From positions 1 through 64,000 of the forward strand of contig JAQWBQ010000013.1 in the NCBI GenBank assembly GCA_028706295.1: 64,000 bases of DNA, in the 5' to 3' direction. The position numbers and the translations under genes are program-made. Each line of letters opens with the position of its first letter. Position 1 is the first letter of the stretch. Shown here piece by piece: positions 8,616 through 16,700 of the stretch. The notes under the pieces were generated by a model, which saw nothing but the letters and a program-made list of their open reading frames with translations, searched no databases and was not told the DNA's origin. This DNA is from Bacteroidales bacterium (lineage in GTDB: Bacteria > Bacteroidota > Bacteroidia > Bacteroidales > FEN-979).

Positions 8616-10344
8616 GGATGAGGCACTTCCGGGTCAGGATGGCATTTCCGCCCTTAAGACGGTATAAATAAACCCCCGGTGGCAAGTTCCCGGCTGTGAA
8701 TCGGGTAGTATGCCATCCCGCCGTTAATTTTTCATCGATCAGCGTCCTTAGCTTTCTGCCCGATAAATCAAGAACATCAAGGGTGACATTCATTTCCAGG
8801 GGTAGAAAGCAGCTGATATCTGTAAAAGCATTGAACGGGTTGGGGACATTCTGTTCCAGGGTAACTGAGGTTTCCCAATCGGATGGTTCTTCTGTTGCCA
8901 GAATCGAGTTCAGCATTTTGATGGCATAGCGCATCTCCACATCAAGGCTGTCACAGTATAGTTGATCGATGACCGTATCGTTCATGGGGACCCTGATATC
9001 GGGAATCACGCCGCCGGTCATAGTAGAGTCGCTGTCGAGCTGGATATTCAGGCTCCTGTCGGTACTGCAACCGAAGGGAAAGCGCAGGTTCAGGCTGTCG
9101 GGTGGTCCGATAATATTGTAAAAAGTACCGACCAATGCGAAGGATCCGTTTGTGCCGTGAAATCCCAGCACTTTACATTGGGGAAGTTTTTGGAGCGCCA
9201 TCGGTAACCCTTCGCCCGAACTGATGGCACGTGGACTTACAAGGACCATTACCGGATGGGGAAAATTAAAAGACTGGGGTTCGATGTACTGGGCCCCGTT
9301 TGGGTAAGCGGGATTGTACCTGGGTTGAAGGGTTACCGGGTCGAAAGTCGCAATCGGCAATGGAATGGGTTCCAGCATCCTTGTATCTGTATTAAACCAG
9401 GTCAGCATCTCATAAAGCGCAGTGTCGTTGTAGAAAAATCCGGCCAGGGCAGCCGAAAGCGCATCCATTCCACCGGAATTAACGCGCATGTCGAGGATAA
9501 GTCCGTGCGACCCGCTGTTCCTGATATTGAGAAGGGCATCCCGGAAATCGGCATACACCTGTTTCGTAACGGCTGAATCGTTTCCGGCGGTTTCGCCGGT
9601 TAGTTTGATGTATCCGTAACCTTCCGGCTGCAGGATCGCAGATGTAACGACAGGCCCCGGATCATAAACCCACATGCTGGTTTGGTTGTAAGTTGCGTAC
9701 TGGTCATCAACGGCATTGAGCACTGCCGTGACCGGGGCACTATCATCCCGGTTCCGGTAGGTGATCTTCATGGTGGCGCCGACAGGGGCACGACCGATAA
9801 AGCGGCACTGGTTCATGAGTTTCCCTTCGCCGGTGGCAGGAATGATCTCCGACCAGAGAACCCTGACGGTGTCGAGAACACTGGCAGCAGTGCGATCATT
9901 GACCGCTAAGATATTGGCGCCGAACTTCATCCCGGCAAGGGATGCCGGCGACCCGGGGTTGATCAGCGTGGCAACGAGGCGGCCGTCGTCGAGTAATGTG
10001 GTTGAGAACCCATAACTGCCGCCAATGCTGCGATACATGGCCGACGCACGGATTTGCTGCCACCCCCTGCGGATGTTCACGTGCCCGTCGTGGATGCAGG
10101 TGACAAATTCCTGAAGCGCAGTGTAGAACCCGATCGAGTCGCCATTTGCGGCGGCGATTTCAATTTTCGGCCGGATAGTGGCATTCAGATCATCCCAGTC
10201 GATGCCTTTCCATTTACCCATCGGGTACTCATTTGAGATTTTGGCATGCATGGAATCATAGGCCTGAATAAAATTATTTCCTTGTGGAAAAGCACATTGC
10301 CAGGCCAGGCCAAAGAGAAAAACAAAAAAACAGAAACGATACAT
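8611..10344 (-). CDS. Secreted S41-family peptidase with T9SS sorting domain
   Basis: The 577-residue protein has a signal peptide, a helical region, a PDZ-like segment (about 105-160), the S41 core with GLILDMRVNSGG (281-292), and the expected nucleophile region ISSGEG around Ser375/Ser376. S41 enzymes are tail-specific (C-terminal processing) serine proteases. The last 75 residues (NVPNPFNAFTDISCFLPL... ending LTRKCLIR) form a type A sorting domain, so it should cross the outer membrane by the type IX system and be released or surface-attached. It looks monocistronic. The substrate is unknown. Confidence 0.85.
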   Translation of the reverse strand: MYRFCFFVFLFGLAWQCAFPQGNNFIQAYDSMHAKISNEYPMGKWKGIDWDDLNATIRPKIEIAAANGDSIGFYTALQEFVTCIHDGHVNIRRGWQQIRASAMYRSIGGSYGFSTTLLDDGRLVATLINPGSPASLAGMKFGANILAVNDRTAASVLDTVRVLWSEIIPATGEGKLMNQCRFIGRAPVGATMKITYRNRDDSAPVTAVLNAVDDQYATYNQTSMWVYDPGPVVTSAILQPEGYGYIKLTGETAGNDSAVTKQVYADFRDALLNIRNSGSHGLILDMRVNSGGMDALSAALAGFFYNDTALYEMLTWFNTDTRMLEPIPLPIATFDPVTLQPRYNPAYPNGAQYIEPQSFNFPHPVMVLVSPRAISSGEGLPMALQKLPQCKVLGFHGTNGSFALVGTFYNIIGPPDSLNLRFPFGCSTDRSLNIQLDSDSTMTGGVIPDIRVPMNDTVIDQLYCDSLDVEMRYAIKMLNSILATEEPSDWETSVTLEQNVPNPFNAFTDISCFLPLEMNVTLDVLDLSGRKLRTLIDEKLTAGWHTTRFTAGNLPPGVYLYRLKGGNAILTRKCLIR

Positions 10345-10355
10345 GGTCAGAAGAT

Positions 10356-10607
10356 TTAGATCCCGGGCTTCGGGGGAGTAGGTGGCTTGGAAGGGGTTTT
10401 TGGCTTGGGCGCCGGTTTGGGTTTGGGGGCTGGTTTGGGTTTGGGGGCCTTGGGCGGCTTTTTCACCTTCGGGGCCTTTGGGGGTTTAGGAGGAGTTTTG
10501 GGTTTCTGCAAGGTTATTTCAATATTCACCGATGCGACCCTGCCGGCTGTAACCGTAAGCGATCCGAACAGAATAGCGGTAATCAGGAAAAAGATTATTC
10601 TTTTCAT
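10356..10607 (-). CDS. Small exported Lys/Pro-rich protein
   Basis: An 83-residue reading frame begins with a convincing signal peptide (MKRIIFFLITAILFGSLTVTA). A short linker and then about 45 residues of almost only Lys, Pro and Ala follow, with repeats such as PKPAPKPKPAPKPK. Such tails occur in periplasmic spacers and cell-wall- or polyanion-binding segments, but no family was recognised. The opposite strand also has open frames that encode a Gly-rich peptide without a comparable signal; the minus frame is preferred for its signal peptide. An alternative is a non-coding GC-rich repeat. Confidence 0.5.
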   Translation of the reverse strand: MKRIIFFLITAILFGSLTVTAGRVASVNIEITLQKPKTPPKPPKAPKVKKPPKAPKPKPAPKPKPAPKPKTPSKPPTPPKPGI

Positions 10608-10698
10608 GGTTGAATGGATTTTATGTAGTGATCAGATTCACTGATCGTTTTGATTACGCTATTTCTTGGCACCTACTGAAACCTTATCTTTTGCCGGA

Positions 10699-11508
10699 TC
10701 ATTTTGATGGAACAGGACTCAACGGGAGGGAGAACCAAAACTGTGACCCCTGGCCAAAGATACTCCCGACCCCCACCTCGCCTCCATGTGTCTCAACGAT
10801 TTTCTTAACGATATACAGTCCCAGTCCGGTGCTGGGTTCCCCGGCAGTCGACCGGGTCGAGGAACGCTGAAATGCATTGAACAACTTTTCGACTTCATTT
10901 TCCCTGATCCCCTGGCCATGATCCCTGACCGTTATGCGGGCCATTCCTCCCGTAATTTCAAGGATCACGTCGATGGCTGCCCCCGGGAAAGAATATTTGA
11001 TCGCGTTGGTGAGATAGTTTGTCAGTGCCTGGTCAATTTTATCCCGGTCGATCTGAATTTTAACTTCCCCGGCAGGAGGCGAATAGTTGATCGGTATATT
11101 TTTAGCCCGTGCATACAAACTATTCATCGCTATATTATCCCGCACGACAGTATCCAGATCATGTTCTGACAGGTTCAATTCGAGTGATCCAGATTCAATA
11201 TTGGCAATGTCAAGCAAGTCAGTAATCAACCCCAGCATAAATTTTCCGGCGGTATGGATCCGGTTCAGCATATCCTTTACTTCCGTTTCGTTGAAACCGG
11301 CAGGATCATCCTTCATAAGGTCGGTGAATCCAAGGATGATCCCCAGCGGATTTCGGAGATCGTGGGCGGCTATCCCCAGGAACTGGTTTTTCAGTTTATT
11401 CAGGTGGTCCAGCTCCTGGTTCTTCTTGGCAAGCTCGCGTTGCATATTCACAAGCTCATTGTTCAGCCGGGTCAACTCATCGAAATTAAACGCTTCCTGT
11501 TCTTTCAT
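10699..11508 (-). CDS. Soluble histidine kinase coupled to the B12-binding sensor
   Basis: This 269-residue kinase has no membrane segment and no PAS or other input domain. A coiled coil (about 10-42) leads into a HisKA domain with phospho-acceptor His49 (AAHDLRNPLG), then a HATPase_c domain with the N box (TNYLTNAIKYS), DHGQGI and GLGLYIVKKIVETHGGEV. The start lies 1 nt after the stop of the cobalamin-binding protein gene, so translation is probably coupled. Input most likely comes from that protein. No response regulator lies next to it, so the phosphate acceptor is unknown. Confidence 0.9.
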   Translation of the reverse strand: MKEQEAFNFDELTRLNNELVNMQRELAKKNQELDHLNKLKNQFLGIAAHDLRNPLGIILGFTDLMKDDPAGFNETEVKDMLNRIHTAGKFMLGLITDLLDIANIESGSLELNLSEHDLDTVVRDNIAMNSLYARAKNIPINYSPPAGEVKIQIDRDKIDQALTNYLTNAIKYSFPGAAIDVILEITGGMARITVRDHGQGIRENEVEKLFNAFQRSSTRSTAGEPSTGLGLYIVKKIVETHGGEVGVGSIFGQGSQFWFSLPLSPVPSK

Positions 11509-11509
11509 T

Positions 11510-12568
11510 TCAGGCTGCTATTAGTTTTTCTGCTATATCTACAGCATCCTGAGCACCGGATGCAAAACCATCGGCGCCTATCTGTCTCCAAAGTCCCGGC
11601 GCCACTCTGAACGGGTAACCGCCTACGAGTATCTTCATATCGGTTGGCGTGGAAGGTGATGAGCGGATGGCCCGGATCATCTCTTCCACAGCCGTGAGAT
11701 GGAAGGTCATGGTCGCAGAGATGGCAATGATCTTCGGCTTTATCTCACCGATGAACCTGATCACACCCGCGATGGGCATGTTGGCGCCCAGGTAATAGGT
11801 ATCCCAACCGCTCATCTCGAAAAAATCGGTTACCATCCGGGCTCCCATTTCATGCAGTTCACCCGGTACACAGGTGGTGATCATTTTTTTATTCTTCTTC
11901 TCACCGGTGAAGAGATACGGATATAACTGCGACATCACCAACTGGGTGGCCGCTGTACAAAAATGTTCCTGGGCTACCGAGATCCTGTTGTTTTGCCACA
12001 ATCGCCCGATCTCATACTGTACCGGCTGAAAAACATTCAGATAGACATCCCTGACCTTCATTCCCTGCTTTACCGCATTTAAAACCAGTTCAAGTGCGGT
12101 ATTCCGGTCGCCTATGAGAAGCGATTCAAGGTACCTGGCCGCCATTGGGTCGAGCGTGGTTTCGCATGCCGGAATGGACAGCGTTTCCTCTGTTTCAAGA
12201 AGTTTTTTCCTTCCCCTGGCCAACGCCGCGATTACAAGCTCCGCTTCGTCGGCATCGAGGACCGCACGCATCTGGTTACCAATCAGGTCATAACTCTCAG
12301 CGACATCCTTCATGGGGACCTTTACCGAAGAGAGAAAGGTCCGCAACCACGATGAAAATTCCTCGAACAGCGCCGGCTGACCTGCCCATATTGCTTCACC
12401 AAGAAAGGAAAGGATCCATGTGATATCATTCTTGAAATTCGTTTTCTGATGATCCGTATAGTATGCAGCCATGTCGGGCCGTAAGGCAAAATGCGCCTCA
12501 AGGATCTTTTCCGGAAGCCAGGATTTCATTCCGTTCAGCTTGCCTTTTATAGTTCCATCGGATATCAT
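11510..12568 (-). CDS. Cobalamin-binding sensor with CarH-type light/B12 motif
   Basis: The 352-residue cytoplasmic protein has an all-helical N-terminal domain (about 15-125), a B12-binding helical cap (140-215) and a Rossmann-like cobalamin domain (225-352). The cap carries Wx9EH (Trp191, Glu201, His202), the motif of adenosylcobalamin photoreceptors. ExHxxG follows (Glu237, His239, Gly242), and His239 is the likely lower cobalt ligand. The 37-residue spacing between His202 and His239 is close to that in CarH. It lacks the MerR DNA-binding domain of CarH and instead precedes a histidine kinase gene by 1 nt. Inferred role: light- or B12-state sensor feeding the kinase. A methyltransferase corrinoid protein is the alternative. 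Confidence 0.85.
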   Translation of the reverse strand: MISDGTIKGKLNGMKSWLPEKILEAHFALRPDMAAYYTDHQKTNFKNDITWILSFLGEAIWAGQPALFEEFSSWLRTFLSSVKVPMKDVAESYDLIGNQMRAVLDADEAELVIAALARGRKKLLETEETLSIPACETTLDPMAARYLESLLIGDRNTALELVLNAVKQGMKVRDVYLNVFQPVQYEIGRLWQNNRISVAQEHFCTAATQLVMSQLYPYLFTGEKKNKKMITTCVPGELHEMGARMVTDFFEMSGWDTYYLGANMPIAGVIRFIGEIKPKIIAISATMTFHLTAVEEMIRAIRSSPSTPTDMKILVGGYPFRVAPGLWRQIGADGFASGAQDAVDIAEKLIAA

Positions 12569-12616
12569 ATTGAACCAATTGTCATAAATAATTCTGAAAA
12601 CCTATAATCGTAAAAT

Positions 12617-13117
12617 TCAAGGTTCCTTTACCGATCTGAAAAAATAAATACCCCCCTCGTTCAGGCCGTCATTGATGATCCCTTCGAATGTCTGGTCCAT
12701 AAGGATCCTCAATCGTTTCGGTTCGAGGTACTGTGCGGTGACGGTCACCGAATTATCCGAAAACACTTTGACCTTCCCATAGTTTAATACGAAACCTTTC
12801 CCCTTTGGATTACGGATCAGTTTTGACTCGCTGAAGACGACAAAAGCGGGAGAACCGGGGATAACCCCGGCGGCAAAATATTCAAAGGTGCCAATCTCCA
12901 TCCCGGTGATGGCATCGGGCGACTTCTCCTTTACGTTACCTTTTTCCGTCAGCCGGCATTTTGCATACCGGATGACCACCTTCACATTTTCGCCGGCAGA
13001 AAGGGCATTTACCAGGCTGTCGAAATCCTTAATTTGCCGCGTCTGGGCAAAAATGGCCGGATCAGCCCATTGAATGAGAAGAAACAGCGGTACAAGGTAC
13101 TTCCAGTTAACCCGCAT
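12617..13117 (-). CDS. Small secreted protein resembling the VirK family
   Basis: Starting at the ATG at 13117 gives 166 residues with a signal peptide (MRVNWKYLVPLFLLIQ... cleaved after FAQ). The mature part has the pattern DFDSLVNALSAGENVKVVI then YAKCRL, then GMEIGTFEYF, which resembles VirK-like periplasmic proteins; this similarity is from memory and moderate. A longer in-frame start at 13210 is rejected because a canonical promoter lies inside that extension (13139-13169). It is divergent from the small exported protein gene at 13322. Function unknown. Confidence 0.6.
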   Translation of the reverse strand: MRVNWKYLVPLFLLIQWADPAIFAQTRQIKDFDSLVNALSAGENVKVVIRYAKCRLTEKGNVKEKSPDAITGMEIGTFEYFAAGVIPGSPAFVVFSESKLIRNPKGKGFVLNYGKVKVFSDNSVTVTAQYLEPKRLRILMDQTFEGIINDGLNEGGIYFFRSVKEP

Positions 13118-13138
13118 ATACTGTTTAAAGCGTTCACG

Positions 13139-13169
13139 CAAATATACCCAATAACAAATCTGATTCAAA
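13139..13169 (-). promoter_or_regulatory. Bacteroidota-type promoter, TTTG-N19-TATATTTG
   Basis: Read on the minus strand, a -33 TTTG (13169-13166) lies 19 nt from a -7 TATATTTG (13146-13139). This matches the consensus for the primary sigma factor of the phylum. Transcription should begin near 13132, which fixes the downstream start codon at 13117. Confidence 0.75.
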
Positions 13170-13268
13170 ATACAACTCCGGAAATAATATCCCGCTACCA
13201 CCTGGATCATATTTAAGACGAACCATTGCTTCAGTCGGGATAATGCATAGGATAAGTCACCGATTTAG

Positions 13269-13276
13269 TACTTTTG
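13269..13276 (+). promoter_or_regulatory. -7 element TACTTTTG for the gene at 13322
   Basis: The octamer matches TAnnTTTG and lies 45 bp before the ATG at 13322. A possible earlier start at 13274 overlaps it and would not be transcribed. No clear -33 TTTG is visible. Confidence 0.55.
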
Positions 13277-13321
13277 CGGAAAACCTTCAGCCGTTTTCTA
13301 ACAGCTGTTAAAACCGCTTCC

Positions 13322-13750
13322 ATGAAACGATCTACCGTTACCCACCTCCTCCTGACCATCCTGCTGGTCTCTTTTTCGATTCCGATGAATGCACAGTTCA
13401 TAACGCTGGCGCGGAAAATCAAAGGCATGCACGGCGGCGACAACGACGTGGCCACCGTGATCCTCGATGCGCACACCTTCCGGGTTTATCAGGCGGTGGT
13501 CGACACGCTCAGCAGCAGCAAGGTGATCAAAGATCTCACCAAGGATCCCGTGAAACGTACCGTGGTTTTTAACAACGGGAAAAGTAAAATTACCCTGAAG
13601 GTCGATTCACTGGAAACAAAACTGTGTCAGATCACGGTATTGGCTCCACACCAGGAGGAGCAGCAGAAAAAAGCGACCGATCAGGCCGTGGAGACCATTC
13701 TAATGGTCAGTAAAAAGCTGGGAATCACTTGTACAGTCGATAAACACTGA
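13322..13750 (+). CDS. Small exported protein of unknown function
   Basis: From the ATG at 13322 the product is 142 residues, with a signal peptide (LLLTILLVSFSIPMNAQ). The mature part alternates short strands and helices: VYQAVVDTLSSSKVIKDL, VVFNNGKSKITLKVDSL, then a Gln/Lys-rich helix and a terminal helix ending in CTVDKH. The pattern is like small periplasmic proteins of alpha/beta fold, but no family is recognised. It converges on the RND-TolC fusion gene, with only 3 bp between the ends. Confidence 0.6.
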   Translation: MKRSTVTHLLLTILLVSFSIPMNAQFITLARKIKGMHGGDNDVATVILDAHTFRVYQAVVDTLSSSKVIKDLTKDPVKRTVVFNNGKSKITLKVDSLETKLCQITVLAPHQEEQQKKATDQAVETILMVSKKLGITCTVDKH

Positions 13751-13753
13751 CCT

Positions 13754-16700
13754 TTACCGATTCATATACTCCTTGAGGCGGATGAGGAACTCCGACTGTT
13801 CGGCCGGAGTCATCAGGTAATCGAGTCTTCCGATCGACTGCTGCAGGTCGAAATAGCGCTTTACGAAGGTATGGAACGAGGTGTTGACCGAAATCCCGGT
13901 TGAAAGGTTTTGTTGTTGTGCGTCCAGCACATCGAGAATACTTTTCTTCCCAAGAAGATACTGGTTGTTCACGATCTCGAAATTTTTCGAGGCGGCGGTT
14001 TCCGCCACTTTCATCTGTTTAAGGTCATAGTGGGCAGCCATCAGGGCCGACAGGTTGGATTGGATCGATGCTTCGAGCTGGTCGATGGCTGATTGTTGTT
14101 CGCTTTTAAGTTGTGCCAGGGTCAGCCGTGCTTTCCGGGTGACCGCATCATTTTTTAAACCTGTGAACAGCGGGATCTCCACTTTGGCGCTCACACTCCA
14201 TGAATAACCGGGGTAAGTAACCATAAATCCTCCCGGCATCTCATACGCCGGCTGATACAACCGGTTGGAATAATTCCCGTAAGCAGTGGCCGTGGGAATA
14301 TACCTTGAAATGCTGCCTGAACGGTAAGCGCGCTGCTGGGCTTCGATTAAAAAGCGGTACTGATGGATAACGGGTGCATTCGCGATACCCTCCTTCACCA
14401 GAAACTGTCCGAGCCGCTGTAACCTGATGGGATCGTCGAGTATCCGTAAGAATGCCGAATCTGCGATCAGGAGTCCCGACTGTTCCAGCCTGAATTCAGC
14501 CAGATCGTAGGAGGTCAGGCTTTTGACATGGATTAACCGGAGAAGCCGGTAGGAGGCCTGGGTGATGGAAGCATAGGATGAGATCACATTCCGTTTTGAT
14601 TGGGCCACTTCAATCTGCCAGCGAAGCACTTCATCTTCACCCGCCGAACCGGTCTCTTTTTTCATCTTTGAAACCTCGAGATTCGACCGGGTGATCATCA
14701 GGTTATTGATCAGAAGGTAAAAATTGGTACGGCTTTCCAGAATGTCGAGATAGGCCTGGGCAACCTCGTTGGCGGTTGCAAGTTTCCGGTCGTTGAAACC
14801 CTCTTCGCGGGCCGCCTGTCTTGACTTGTTCACTTTCAGGTCGGACCAGAGCGGTTCGGAATAGAGGGTCTGGGAAGCGCCGGCAGTTGCAGTTACCGAT
14901 TGCGGCGGGAGGTAATTTACCGGGTCATTGAGGGTTCCCGTGGCATTCACACTCACATACGGGAGCAGGGCCGATCGGGCTATGTTAATATCTTCGGACC
15001 CCGATAAGACCCCGAACCTGCCGGCTACCAGATCGCGGTTGCTGTCGAGCGCTACGTTGATTACCTGGGGCAGCGAAATAAACCGCACCGATGTATCCTG
15101 TTTCCTGAGATCGACGACGGTGGCTTCGGTAAAGAGATCCCATGAGATCACTTTCAATCCCAGTTTTGCAAAGGTTCCCAGGTTGAGGAAAAATCCTTTG
15201 CCCGTCATCAGTTCCACCGGCAGGGTCGAGGCGTTCTGTCCCAGCAGGATCTGCTGTATATTCAGGGCGATCCGCTTGGATATCCGGCTGATGATACGGG
15301 GATAAACCGATGCGAGGGCGCCTGCTTCGACCAGGGATTCGTCAAACCCGAAAACGGGAATCTTCCGGGTAACCAGCGAATCGATAAGAACCGATAATTC
15401 GGAAAACGGCAGCCGGAATAGGGCATCGAGATACAGGGCTCCGCCATCGGAGGGGATCTCCCGGAGGATGGCGTCAGCCGAAGTGTCGGCCAGGATCAGG
15501 TTCAGCCTGACTCCGTCGACCGTATCATATTGCGCTGCCGGCCGGCGTTCGGGATTGATAACCTCATAGTAATCCCTGCTGATCACCAGTGAAATATTTT
15601 TGAAGGGAACGACCTTTTTCAATTCTGCAATCTCGTTGCTGATCGATGGTTTAAGCTGGATGTAAGAAAGGTTTTGCATTCCGCTGCATCCTTTGGTCCA
15701 GGGCAGGCGTTGCAGTTCATGGTTGATGACCATAGCGGCTACAACCGGCTTTGAAAGACTTTTCCGTGACGCCAGGTCGTGAGAGGCCAGCACGCCCATT
15801 GAAATGATGAGGTCGACCGAAGGATCCGAAAGCAACCGGGAGTTTATCGTGCGTACACTTTCGGCCGTCCACGACCCCGTGGTTTGCTGAACATCGGTGA
15901 AGTCGACCTGTACCTGACCGGCCATCAGGTTCCGGACCTCCTGCACCACGTACGTTTGCATGGTTCCGTTGACCTCCGATTTGCCGTCGTAAACAACAGC
16001 TACCCGGATCCTGCCGGTCCCGAAATTTATTGCCTGTTGAGCAGCTGCGCCCGGGGCCAGACTCAGTAAAATTCCGGTCAGGATCAGGGTTCCCGGGATC
16101 TTTAAGGCGGAGCCCGTTGACTTTTCGCTTTTACCCCCTGAGGTACCGGTTGATTTCTCCTTTCTTTTCGCCCGCCTTTCAAGAAACAGCGCCATTTTTT
16201 CATACACGATAGGCACCACAATCAGGGTCAGGAACATCGAGCTGGTCAGTCCGCCGATCAGTACCCAGGCCAGTCCGTTTTTCCATTCGGCGCCCGCCCC
16301 CGAGGCTGTTGCGATGGGAAGCATACCGAAGATCATGGCACAGGTGGTCATAAAAATCGGGCGGATCCGCATGGTTCCGGCATCGATGAGGGCGCCCCGG
16401 ATGGTTTCACCTACGGCACGCCGCTCATTCGCCCGGTCAACGATGAGGATCGCGTTTTTGGCGACGAGCCCTACCATCATGATCAACCCAAGGATGGAAA
16501 AAACATTTATGGTGTTTCCTGTGAACGCAAGCGCAAGGATGGCTCCGATCAGGGCGACGGGGATCGAAAAGAGGACCACGAAAGGATAGGCAAATGAATC
16601 GTAGAGGATGACCATAATGAAGTAAACAAAGATAATTCCTGCAATCAGGGCCACAAACAGACTCAGAAAGGAGGTCAGCATCTCAGCCTGGTCGCCGCCA

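Noticed and set aside
10284-10644. Plus-strand Gly-rich frames opposite the Lys/Pro-rich peptide
   Set aside because: No signal peptide or start context; they are the complement of the Lys/Pro repeats.
13118-13210. Longer N-terminus for the VirK-like protein
   Set aside because: The extension contains a TTTG-N19-TATATTTG promoter and lacks a signal peptide at its start.
13274-13321. Earlier start for the small exported protein gene
   Set aside because: It overlaps the -7 element at 13269-13276; the later ATG begins a proper signal peptide.
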